Positions 1 to 7,156 of a stretch of 64,000 nucleotides of DNA are shown here, one piece after another. Numbering within the stretch: the first letter of the stretch is position 1; each line of letters begins with the position of its first letter. The notes under the pieces are model-generated. The model was not told the origin of the DNA, searched no databases, and was given only the letters and a program-made list of their open reading frames with translations. This DNA comes from Clostridia bacterium (GTDB taxonomy: Bacteria > Bacillota > Clostridia > Oscillospirales > Acutalibacteraceae). The stretch spans positions 1 through 64,000 of the forward strand of contig JAGAMO010000009.1 in NCBI GenBank assembly GCA_017624675.1, in the 5' to 3' direction. The position numbers and the translations under genes are program-made.

Positions 1-770
1 AGCTTGTCATTCACTAAAGCGAATGACAACTTGCAGAGAGCCGAAAAGCTTTAATCTTGTCCAAGTTTTGATTAGGCGCAGGTGCAACTTGCTCTCGAAA
101 AGCAAATCATACACTCTCAAAGAGACAGTCATAAATCATCCCGAAGCGAAAGTTCTGTTCTGGTATTCTGCTGTAAAATAAGGTTAGTACTTGGCTTAAT
201 CTATTTTGCTTTCATCGCAAGATTAATAGATTTTCCGTGCGTGTTCTCTTGTAATTCAAGAGTGCAAACAACCTTGTATTGTTTGCTGACGCTACGCCGA
301 GTGCAAGGCATTTCAGCCCTACCGAGACTAAACAACTCGTTCGGCGAGGATTTTCATTACCGATTAAATCCCGTAACATTCGTGCGCATTTCCCATAAGA
401 GACGGAGATTTCCCTTAAAGGACGGTAGCACCACCGCTTGAGCAGTTTTATTTACCGACGGAACTCTCAAACGTCGTGGATTCCATAATTTTCGTCAATA
501 ACATATGCTGGAACCTCGACCTATTTTATGCACCTATTTTCGTTAATAAACTGCCATAAGTGAAGGCAAAAGGATGCTCTTGGTTTCGTACTTCCAGTTC
601 CTTTTGTTATACGAATAGAGCATTAGCTGACGAAGTCAATCCCGACTTCAAGGGCTTTTCTGCTAATGATTCACAGTCCGTCGCAGAACTCGGACTGTAG
701 CTCTCGGCACCAAACCTTTGATGCAAATAACTTCCCTTGTGTCAATCACAAAAATTTAAAACACTCCTTC
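1..770 (-). ncRNA. Candidate large structured non-coding RNA (runs to the left edge)
   Basis: No credible protein is encoded in this stretch, but read on the minus strand it is unusually rich in perfect stem-loops. Examples, in plus coordinates, are a 9-bp stem at about 5-30, an AATCTATT/AATAGATT stem closed by TTGC/GCAA near 200-232, CTCTTG/CAAGAG near 250, GCAAACAA/TTGTTTGC near 263-287, an ACAGTCCG/CGGACTGT stem near 672-697, and a CATTAGC/GCTAATG stem around 620-668. A partly repeated unit containing ATTTCCC and GACGG occurs twice near 390-425. Size and density of structure recall large ornate bacterial RNAs such as ROOL, GOLLD or OLE, but I cannot match it to any of them. Strand is inferred from the upstream minus-strand promoter. 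Confidence 0.4.
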
Positions 771-850
771 ATAACTCCGTCATACGCCAATTTTCGAACG
801 TAACGACGGGAATATATTTGAACCTCATCTAGAGGAAACAAAAACACCAT
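746..850 (-). pseudogene. Short or truncated reading frame (34 codons) after the attenuator
   Basis: Directly downstream of the attenuator-like hairpin an ATG opens a 34-codon frame starting MVFLFPLDEVQ and ending at TGA. It has no clear Shine-Dalgarno sequence. It could be the start of a gene whose remainder was replaced by the structured region that follows, or a chance frame. I do not recognise the peptide. Confidence 0.2.
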
Positions 851-859
851 AAAACAAAG

Positions 860-891
860 AAAGACACCTATCACGAAAGATAAGTGTCTTT
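860..891 (-). terminator. Attenuator-like intrinsic terminator
   Basis: A 12-bp stem with one mismatch (AAGACACCTATC at 861-872 against GATAAGTGTCTT at 879-890) is followed on the minus strand by a T-rich tract. It lies between a perfect promoter with a short leader frame and the structured region, so it could act as an attenuator. A second imperfect hairpin (AATACATTAAACC against GGTTAAGTGTATT) lies just upstream of it. Confidence 0.6.
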
Positions 892-956
892 GTTTGCTTT
901 ATCGTAAGCTTTACGAAAGAGCATACCAATACACTTAACCTTCTTGGTTTAATGTA

Positions 957-992
957 TTATTTGAATGTCTCCTTCATTATTTTAAAGCTCAT
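957..992 (-). CDS. Possible 11-residue leader peptide (MSFKIMKETFK)
   Basis: The first ATG downstream of the minus-strand promoter opens an 11-codon frame ending in TAA, located 5' of two hairpins. Short leader frames in this position are typical of translation- or transcription-attenuation control of resistance and similar genes. Function here is inference from position only, and no obvious Shine-Dalgarno sequence precedes it. Confidence 0.3.
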   Translation of the reverse strand: MSFKIMKETFK

Positions 993-996
993 GTTT

Positions 997-1025
997 ATTA
1001 TACAGTATAGAATTTACTTTGTCAA
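997..1025 (-). promoter_or_regulatory. Consensus sigma-A promoter, minus strand
   Basis: On the minus strand TTGACA (1020-1025 in plus coordinates) and TATAAT (997-1002) match both consensus hexamers exactly and are separated by 17 bp. Transcription would run leftwards into the leader frame, the attenuator-like hairpin and the structured region at 1-770. Confidence 0.8.
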
Positions 1026-1123
1026 ATTGCTTAGGGACCTCTTATTTACGATTACAAGCGATTAGAAGCGATTACAAGCGGAAAAGTGGTCGTTTTAATA
1101 TCAGTTTTGGTCTTTTTATATAC

Positions 1124-1170
1124 ATTTTGATACCTTTTTTGGTCGTTGTAAACATTTTGTGAACTTTATA
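1124..1170. repeat. Direct repeat, copy 1 of 2 (about 46 bp)
   Basis: This segment contains TGATACC, then a T tract, then TTGTAAACATTTTGT and AACTTTATA. It recurs with only a handful of differences at 1814-1859. In both places a TTTGTCAAATTGC string lies upstream (1019 and 1749), so a larger block appears to have been duplicated. Just left, at 1050-1080, GATTACAAGCG-like units occur three times in a row. Confidence 0.7.
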
Positions 1171-1252
1171 TTCTAATACCTTTTTAATTTAGCTTAATAT
1201 AAACCACCTGCTTTGGTGTAGGCGGCGCGGAGATTATGGAACAAGAAAAAAA

Positions 1253-1296
1253 GAAGTTAGATAAACGCGAAGCATTAAATCACGAAATCTAACTTC
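1253..1296 (-). terminator. Terminator-like hairpin downstream of the 102-residue gene
   Basis: A perfect 10-bp stem (GAAGTTAGAT at 1253-1262 against ATCTAACTTC at 1287-1296) has a 24-nt loop and is followed on the minus strand by a run of Ts. It sits about 30 bp beyond the stop codon of the 1328-1636 gene. Confidence 0.55.
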
Positions 1297-1327
1297 TATT
1301 TTTGTATACTATTGTTTTGTTTATGTA

Positions 1328-1636
1328 TTATCTTTTTCTTTCACGTGCTTCTTCAAGAATGTCGAGGAAAAATAAATGCTTCATTTTAGTTTCGTTTGTT
1401 GCAGAACTAAAAACAGCTTTAACAATTTGAATTATACTACTAAACCCTTCAACGTTTTCGATCGTAACGCTTTCGCATCTTGTCAACATTGAAATTATAA
1501 AACATATTTCCATATAATTTGACTTGTCAACAATGTTATAGCATTTTTCAAAACGTTCCCTAGGGTTTTCTATCTCCTCATAAGCAATACAAAGTTCGTT
1601 ATACATTGCACTACTTTCTCTTATCGGATTTTTCAT
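1328..1636 (-). CDS. Hypothetical protein, 102 residues
   Basis: I do not recognise this protein. It starts at an ATG preceded by AAAGGAA at good spacing, is predicted to be mostly helical, contains no signal peptide or membrane segment, and has four cysteines (residues 16, 32, 45 and 54) without an obvious metal-binding spacing. A terminator-like hairpin follows it at 1253-1296 and about 580 bp without genes separate it from the RiPP operon. It is AT-rich like the rest of the accessory region and may be element cargo. Confidence 0.6.
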   Translation of the reverse strand: MKNPIRESSAMYNELCIAYEEIENPRERFEKCYNIVDKSNYMEICFIISMLTRCESVTIENVEGFSSIIQIVKAVFSSATNETKMKHLFFLDILEEARERKR

Positions 1637-1813
1637 TTTGAGTTCCTTTCAACTTCCTATAAATTAATAATCTAATAAATCAATCTTCAAAAAATGCGAC
1701 GGATTATACCATACCGTTGCCATACCGTGATACGATGTTAAAACCTATTTGTCAAATTGCGTCAGACAGCGAAAAATGGCCTTTATAGTATGTTTTTTTG
1801 TTCTTTTTACACC

Positions 1814-1859
1814 TTTTTGATACCTTTTTACTCTTTGTAAACATTTTGTAAACTTTATA
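1814..1859. repeat. Direct repeat, copy 2 of 2 (about 46 bp)
   Basis: Partner of the segment at 1124-1170; the strings TTTTGATACC, TTGTAAACATTTTGT and AACTTTATA are shared in the same order. On the minus strand it contains GTTTACAAA and GTTTACAAAG in tandem, which is iteron-like. Confidence 0.7.
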
Positions 1860-2113
1860 ATAAAAAAGTATAAATCACAAACAACATAGAATATTTGCTC
1901 ATACAATACACTTTTTTGAGTGAATATAGAGAAAAACACAGCCCTTTCTGATCAAAGAACTTACTATGAATTATATTGGAGCAAATTAGGACAGATGCCT
2001 ATTCTATCCATAACAACTAATAAAAATATAAAGATTACTAAACCATTTACTATTAATATAAGATAGATAACAATATTATTCAATACATCTTGATCAAAAA
2101 TGCATTCAAGGAT

Positions 2114-2149
2114 AAAATAGGCTATGATTGTTATATCATAGCCTATTTT
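2114..2149 (-). terminator. Terminator of the RiPP operon
   Basis: A perfect 14-bp stem (2114-2127 against 2136-2149, loop of 8) with A/T-rich flanks lies about 70 bp past the last gene of the RiPP operon. It is symmetrical and could work in both directions. Confidence 0.75.
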
Positions 2150-2220
2150 AAATTTGTGTTGTGCTCAAGGATTGCAATATTTTTACCTTTATGGTAGCTT
2201 CTTAGCTTTTATAGTAATTA

Positions 2221-2934
2221 TTAAATTTTGACTGAAACCAAGTCATTTATAACTAATTTTGTTAAAATAACATTAACTAATTCTTTAGACTTACCTATTT
2301 TAATAGAATTTTTTGAACTTATTAATAAAACTATTTTGCTATAACTAAAATCCTGATAAATCATATCGAGTATTTCAAAATACAATTGTTGCAGATATTT
2401 ATTTTTAAACAAATCAAAATTTTTATCATACCATGATTTGTACTTTGAAAGGTCATTGGTTACTCTTAAATTAAAGTCACAATTTTCACCCGAAAGCACT
2501 AACGCTTGATACAATTTAAATGTTTCGCTATTTTTAGTGAATTTAATATCAAATTCTGAATTATAATATATTCTATTGATGTGATAAGATAATTTTATCT
2601 TCCATTGCGGCCATATTTGAACAATCGAATCATTGATAAAATTCACCTTTCCAATGATATCTTTTTTATTAATATGTTCTAATCTAAATGCGTTATCCCC
2701 TTTACAATAGTATTCATCTTTTTGTGATTTTAATATCCTATGTACCAAAATACCTTCATCATTGAAATTATAAACCACTATTTCACCGACATTATATTTA
2801 TCTTGACTAATAACTGATATTATATCCCCTTTTTTCAGTGTTGGATGCATACTTATTCCATCAACTTTTATATTGACAGAACCATTATTGTCGATATTCT
2901 TTTTTAATATTTTAAAGGTATTAGCTAAATACAT
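2221..2934 (-). CDS. S26-type signal peptidase-like protease, RiPP cluster
   Basis: The N-terminal half (about residues 20-110) has the order of motifs of the S24/S26 superfamily: SMHPTLKKGD with the likely nucleophile Ser, then VVYN, then LVHRIL and KGDN. The His in VHRI sits where SipW/ER-type signal peptidases have histidine in place of the usual Lys, suggesting a Ser-His dyad. I see no clear membrane anchor. The C-terminal 110 residues are unrecognised and helical. The gene starts at ATG after GAGG and is the last of the operon, 34 bp after the PqqD-like gene. A role in cutting the leader from the modified peptide is inferred from context. Confidence 0.7.
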   Translation of the reverse strand: MYLANTFKILKKNIDNNGSVNIKVDGISMHPTLKKGDIISVISQDKYNVGEIVVYNFNDEGILVHRILKSQKDEYYCKGDNAFRLEHINKKDIIGKVNFINDSIVQIWPQWKIKLSYHINRIYYNSEFDIKFTKNSETFKLYQALVLSGENCDFNLRVTNDLSKYKSWYDKNFDLFKNKYLQQLYFEILDMIYQDFSYSKIVLLISSKNSIKIGKSKELVNVILTKLVINDLVSVKI

Positions 2935-2968
2935 AGGAAATCCTCATTGTAGAGACATAATAAGTTAA

Positions 2969-3226
2969 TTATACTTCTATAACTATTTGCCTATCTTTTA
3001 ACTCTGTAATAAAATCATTAAATTCAGAAAAGTTAACATTACTAAATATCTTACATATTTCTTCATTTAGTAATTCTTCATCTATTGGCTTTTCTAGTAA
3101 ACCGAGTATGATTTTTCCTATATCATCAAAATTATGTATCACTGTCATGTCCTCATCAAAAACAGTAATTGTATCATTTTCATTAACGATGAACTCGAAC
3201 GTAGGATTTTTAACGATTTTTTTCAC
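2969..3226 (-). CDS. PqqD-like peptide chaperone (RiPP recognition element)
   Basis: The 85-residue product has the size and pattern of a PqqD winged-helix domain: an N-terminal strand section with TFEFIVNENDTITV, a short helix after NFDDIGKIILGLL, and a C-terminal LKDRQIVIEV strand. PqqD-like domains bind RiPP leader peptides and hand them to radical SAM enzymes. Translation starts at GTG behind AGGAGG, and the first codon overlaps the stop of the upstream membrane protein by 4 nt, so the two are translationally coupled. The leader partner is presumably the N-terminus of the Cys-rich peptide at 3746-4006. Confidence 0.75.
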   Translation of the reverse strand: MKKIVKNPTFEFIVNENDTITVFDEDMTVIHNFDDIGKIILGLLEKPIDEELLNEEICKIFSNVNFSEFNDFITELKDRQIVIEV

Positions 3227-3765
3227 AAATTAACCTCCCTATAATTTATAAAATCTTTTTTATGCTTTTTCGAACCTAAATACTCCCCCAAAATTATAAT
3301 AGGAGTGTATAAAAAGATATATGCAGCAAGCATAAATGTCCACCTATAATTTTCTAAAATAGCTTTTGCATTTATCGTGCCTTGATGAAAAACATTTAAA
3401 ATAAATCTACTTAAAAATACAGTTGGACCTGAGAAATAAATTGCATGGCCAAAAATAAATACTATTATAATTTGTGTAACTAATACCATTAATTGTATTA
3501 ATAATAACTCTATAAAATTTATTTTTTTTGAACGATATCCTTCCCTATAACTAAGAAGGAACAACGTAATTATTGTGGCACACATGCCAGAAATAAAATT
3601 TGATAATGATGAATTATGATCTATAATTAATGCAATTGGAAATGACATTAGCACACTTACTATAGCACCTATTCCAATTGAAGAGAAAAATATAACGAAA
3701 CATGACTCATAAGTTTTTAAATACTTCCTCTTTTTGTCGGAAAATTTATTTCTTTGCTTGCTCAT
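3223..3765 (-). CDS. Multi-pass membrane protein, RiPP cluster
   Basis: An unrecognised 180-residue protein with a basic N-terminus and about four hydrophobic segments (roughly residues 20-50, 55-75, 85-115 and 140-165). Its start codon lies inside the end of the precursor peptide gene (20-nt overlap) and has no good ribosome binding site of its own, so it is probably translated by coupling. Position right after the precursor suggests immunity or export, but nothing in the sequence proves either. Confidence 0.6.
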   Translation of the reverse strand: MSKQRNKFSDKKRKYLKTYESCFVIFFSSIGIGAIVSVLMSFPIALIIDHNSSLSNFISGMCATIITLFLLSYREGYRSKKINFIELLLIQLMVLVTQIIIVFIFGHAIYFSGPTVFLSRFILNVFHQGTINAKAILENYRWTFMLAAYIFLYTPIIILGEYLGSKKHKKDFINYREVNL

Positions 3766-4006
3766 CTGGTGTTTTACCTACAATAATGAAAAAGTCTCCA
3801 CAACTCCAATATAGTGCAGTATGATTACATGCAGCAGCGCAGGCACAAGAGCCTGATGCACAAGAACAACTTATGCATTCAGTTGAACTACAAGAGACGC
3901 ACGCCATTCCACCACTTCTTGCCATAGCTTTAACATATTCGGATATTTCCTCAAATGTTGCGGACTTTACCACGGGTTTTTTCCATTCAATTACCATTTT
4001 CTTCAT
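3746..4006 (-). CDS. Cysteine-rich RiPP precursor peptide
   Basis: This 86-residue peptide is the likely substrate of the cluster. Residues 1-31 form a charged, helix-prone leader (with WKKP near residue 8 and TFEEI near 17), followed by Gly32-Gly33. The core from 34 to 69 is dominated by Cys, Ser, Ala and Gly, with nine cysteines at 36, 39, 44, 47, 49, 54, 56, 60 and 69. A 17-residue tail rich in charged residues follows. Many Cys spaced by small residues, next to two radical SAM/SPASM enzymes, points to thioether cross-links (sacti- or ranthipeptide type). It has a good Shine-Dalgarno (AAGGAG) and sits 2 nt after the second radical SAM gene. It does not fit the six-Cys SCIFF pattern. Confidence 0.8.
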   Translation of the reverse strand: MKKMVIEWKKPVVKSATFEEISEYVKAMARSGGMACVSCSSTECISCSCASGSCACAAACNHTALYWSCGDFFIIVGKTPDEQAKK

Positions 4007-4008
4007 AA

Positions 4009-5286
4009 TTACTTCTCCTTTTTGTTTTTTTGTAAGATTAAATATAGCAATGAAAATATTTCATCGTTATCTAAAGAAACTTTATGTTTATTTATCCAAT
4101 CATCGATACTTAATAAAAATTCTCCACATTCTTTTGATGACTCCAAATAAAATAATGCTTTAATATAATCTTTGCTTTTACATTTATGTTCCCCTAAATA
4201 ATAAAACGAGTGATACAGTTTATCTATTTCATTTTCGTATTTTGTGTGCTTATTGTTATGTTCTATATACCACTCGCAATTATTGTCTTTAATAAATGGT
4301 TCACCATATTTTGCATATATATCAGCCGGACATCCCCTGCAAAATTTTTGAAAAATACAAGAACTACATTTACCCATATTTTCAAAATCTCTCAATTTTT
4401 TCAAAAAAGGAGATTTCAACAAAATATCCGCGAAATTATTCTCAAATAAATTTCCAACTTTCACAGGCATACGTCTACACGCTAAAACATCACCTCGGTT
4501 CACAATAGTTAAATGTTTAAACCCAGCACCACACCCATCGCATGTCTCATATGGTACATATTTCAATACAGAATCATTAACTCGATTGTGATTTTTGTAC
4601 GCCCACATAGTTGTAGGTTTTTCCGCTAGTTTTACAAGTGAGTTTTTGTTTATTAACTGTTTTTTTATACAGAAAAATTCATTATATAATTCTTCCTTAT
4701 TTAAAGTGAACTTTAGATGATTTTGTTTTGCGTTACCTGTTGAAATAACGAAATCAAAAGCAAATAGTAGTTCTATATTCAATGTATCTAAAAATTTAAT
4801 AACATTTAACAAATCAGATGCATTATAATCAGAAACTGTAAACATTATTCCAATTGGGATTTTATATTCATGTAGTTTTTTTATTCCTTCAACTGTACGA
4901 TTAAAACTACCATCACTTCTAATATAATCGTGTTTTTCAAGCATTCCATCGATACTTAACTGATATCTAAAAATTGACAAATCCGCCATCTTTTCTAGAT
5001 TTTCTACGGTTAAGTTTTCGGGATTGCCTAACAACATAATTTTTTTATTTCGTTTTTTTAAATCGCATGCGATTTTGTACCAGTCTTTATTTAATAATGG
5101 ATCCCCTCCCGTAAGGGCAACCATAGAAACATTAAAATCATTCTCTTTTTCAAAATCAGCAATATTATTAATACACTCAAGATACTCTTCGTACGTTAAG
5201 TCGTATGCTTGTTCATCCATATAACAATGTTTGCATCTATTTTGACATTTTTGAGTAATATGCCACTGTAGTGAAAATTTAATCAT
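4009..5286 (-). CDS. Radical SAM/SPASM peptide maturase 2
   Basis: The 425-residue enzyme has the radical SAM cluster motif CQNRCKHC near residue 15 and the glycine-rich GGDP motif near residue 60. A SPASM-type Cys set is present in the C-terminal half (CDGCGAGF near 250, CRRMP near 271, then CSSC, CRGC and a final Cys before EW). After the SPASM domain comes an unusual helical extension of about 80 residues. Family members install thioether or C-C links in peptides. The start codon overlaps the upstream maturase gene by 8 nt and has its own AAAGGAG, so the two enzymes are co-expressed. It immediately precedes the precursor gene. Confidence 0.85.
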   Translation of the reverse strand: MIKFSLQWHITQKCQNRCKHCYMDEQAYDLTYEEYLECINNIADFEKENDFNVSMVALTGGDPLLNKDWYKIACDLKKRNKKIMLLGNPENLTVENLEKMADLSIFRYQLSIDGMLEKHDYIRSDGSFNRTVEGIKKLHEYKIPIGIMFTVSDYNASDLLNVIKFLDTLNIELLFAFDFVISTGNAKQNHLKFTLNKEELYNEFFCIKKQLINKNSLVKLAEKPTTMWAYKNHNRVNDSVLKYVPYETCDGCGAGFKHLTIVNRGDVLACRRMPVKVGNLFENNFADILLKSPFLKKLRDFENMGKCSSCIFQKFCRGCPADIYAKYGEPFIKDNNCEWYIEHNNKHTKYENEIDKLYHSFYYLGEHKCKSKDYIKALFYLESSKECGEFLLSIDDWINKHKVSLDNDEIFSLLYLILQKNKKEK

Positions 5287-6325
5287 GTTTTACTCCTTTT
5301 CTATTTAATCGCATATAATAGTTTTTAAACATCAAAGCTTTACGATAATTACATTGGTCATCAAGACCAAATTCATCTCCTAAATACGTAGCCCTACCTA
5401 TACAGCCTTGCTGACATTTAAAATTTATTACACAATCTTTACATTCTGATAATTTTAATTTTTCTTTTCGCTCTAGAATTTTTTTAGTCAAAATATCAAT
5501 AGTGGTAGAATTTAAAATTTCCGAAAATTCATTATTAAATATGTTGCCTGCAACATATTTTCCATCTAAGCAAGTACATATATCCACATCTCCATTTGTA
5601 TGAACTGTGGCACCGAATATGTGTTCATATGATTCAAATGGGCAAGTTAATACACTTTGGGGAGGAGTGATATCCCGATTGGTTTTTCTTGAATATTTTT
5701 TTATTTCTTCATTAACATACATTTGTTGTGCTAACGACATCTTAAGCTTGTCCCAATTTTCGTTAGCTCTACCTACTTTACAAACATATGAATAAGAAAT
5801 ATCAGTATTAAAATGATCTGACAGTTCAGCAACTTTCACGCAATCTTTATAATTAATTTTACTAACCGTCATCCTTATAATTTTTCTTTCACGTTTTACA
5901 TCTTTTAAATATTCCAACATCCTATAAATATTATCGAATGTATCTCGGCCATGCTGTTGTTCGTGAATTTCTTTTGTCGCTCCATCAAGACTGATTTGTA
6001 TTTGAATATTTTCATATTTTTTTATTTTATCAATATAATATCTGTTAAGAAACGAACCATTTGTTGTTATAATAAAGGGAACATCTGAATACTTAACACC
6101 GATTATATCAATTATTTCGTCTATATTTGGATGCATAAAAGGTTCTCCGCCAGAAATAACCACATAGTCAGCTTTGTATTTAATAAATTCATCAATAATA
6201 TATAATATTTTGTTTAAATCAATATGTATTGGATTTTTGTTTTCTCCTATATAACAATGTAAACAGTTAAGATTGCAAAAATCAGTGATTTCAATGCCAC
6301 CAGATGCAATTTTTGTTCTGCTCAT
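5279..6325 (-). CDS. Radical SAM/SPASM peptide maturase 1
   Basis: The 348-residue protein begins with a beta strand and the CNLNCLHC cluster-binding motif near residue 17, followed by a GGEP motif. The C-terminal part has a SPASM cysteine pattern (CTCLDG, ECKDC, CQQGC and a Cys near NYRK). It is clearly distinct from the second maturase, so the two may form different linkages or act in sequence. It overlaps the kinase-like gene by 4 nt upstream and the second maturase by 8 nt downstream. Confidence 0.85.
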   Translation of the reverse strand: MSRTKIASGGIEITDFCNLNCLHCYIGENKNPIHIDLNKILYIIDEFIKYKADYVVISGGEPFMHPNIDEIIDIIGVKYSDVPFIITTNGSFLNRYYIDKIKKYENIQIQISLDGATKEIHEQQHGRDTFDNIYRMLEYLKDVKRERKIIRMTVSKINYKDCVKVAELSDHFNTDISYSYVCKVGRANENWDKLKMSLAQQMYVNEEIKKYSRKTNRDITPPQSVLTCPFESYEHIFGATVHTNGDVDICTCLDGKYVAGNIFNNEFSEILNSTTIDILTKKILERKEKLKLSECKDCVINFKCQQGCIGRATYLGDEFGLDDQCNYRKALMFKNYYMRLNRKGVKHD

Positions 6326-7128
6326 GTTCGGTCACCTTCCTCTAAAATTAACTTTTCAACAAAACCCAAATCAGAATACTCCAAAATATAACACGGGTAT
6401 TTTGATAATTTATTTATACTTAAAATATCGCTAGTAACATTTTTACTGAACATCAAAGATTTAAGCAAATAAATTGATTTTTCCACATTAGGTACTTTTG
6501 AAATTTTATTTATTTCATTATTTCTTTTCAAAAAATAAATAGAACGTATGGGAATACTTTCAACACATATATTGTTTGGTTGATAAATAAATCTTTTGGT
6601 AAATCCATCATCAAGGTTATAAGTTTTAATTTTAAAGTTATATGTATTATTTAATAAAAACAAACTTTTTAATCGTAAATGAATTGGCTTGTTTATAGGA
6701 ATAATACTTAAACTTTCTTTGTCAATAATAGTAAAATCATCAGTTATATATCCGAATTTTCGCTCACATAAATAACTTGTTAATGTTGTTTTTCCACCAG
6801 TAGAAGGTGCTAAAAAAACATACGCTTCATTATGGTATTCTATAGAAGCACCGTGTAAAACAAAAGCATTTGAGTCACAAACAGTAATTTCTCTTAATAA
6901 ATCTGAAAAATCTTTTATAAATGAATTCGTTATGATAGTTTCGTTATTGTATGTGATTTCATATTTATCATTATTTATCTCGGAAATTTCTATAGTCATC
7001 TTGGGTATAGCATTATTAGGTTTAAAGTAGCGCCCATAATATAATGCAAGCCATTTGGCCACTTTAATACTTTCAGTGATTATTCTTATAGGCTGCATTG
7101 CAGGTCTGTCTATACAATAATCAAGCAT
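6322..7128 (-). CDS. HPr kinase-like P-loop protein, RiPP cluster
   Basis: The preferred start is the ATG at 7128, which has GAAGGGG in front and avoids a long overlap with the ABC transporter gene; the 5'-extended frame would begin at 7209. The product has about 268 residues. A Walker A motif (APSTGGKTT, around residue 105) is followed by a DDF motif, as in HPr kinase/phosphorylase relatives found in lasso-peptide clusters, where they modify the precursor or its tail. Here it sits between the exporter gene and the first maturase. Phosphorylation of the peptide or a regulator is inferred, not shown. Confidence 0.7.
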   Translation of the reverse strand: MLDYCIDRPAMQPIRIITESIKVAKWLALYYGRYFKPNNAIPKMTIEISEINNDKYEITYNNETIITNSFIKDFSDLLREITVCDSNAFVLHGASIEYHNEAYVFLAPSTGGKTTLTSYLCERKFGYITDDFTIIDKESLSIIPINKPIHLRLKSLFLLNNTYNFKIKTYNLDDGFTKRFIYQPNNICVESIPIRSIYFLKRNNEINKISKVPNVEKSIYLLKSLMFSKNVTSDILSINKLSKYPCYILEYSDLGFVEKLILEEGDRT

Positions 7129-7156
7129 ACTACCCCTTCTTTCATCGCTTGCGCTT

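Larger units (their letters stand above)
1637..2220. other. Gene-free spacer with repeats and one terminator
   Basis: No convincing gene is seen. The stretch holds two CATACCGT units near 1710-1727, the second copy of the direct repeat (1814-1859) and the RiPP operon terminator (2114-2149). The 64-codon minus-strand frame across 1745-1939 is low-complexity AT-rich sequence without a ribosome binding site. Confidence 0.6.

Noticed and set aside
82..441. Plus-strand frame of 119 codons inside the structured region
   Set aside because: It has no ribosome binding site, an unlikely composition rich in Cys, Arg and Ser, and lies across perfect hairpins; it looks like a chance frame.
1..770. Group I or group II intron
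   Set aside because: I found neither the GUGCGAC-type 5' end and domain V pattern of group II introns nor the conserved group I core motifs, and no intron-encoded protein.
1745..1939. 64-codon minus-strand gene
   Set aside because: Low-complexity AT-rich frame without ribosome binding site that overlaps a direct repeat.
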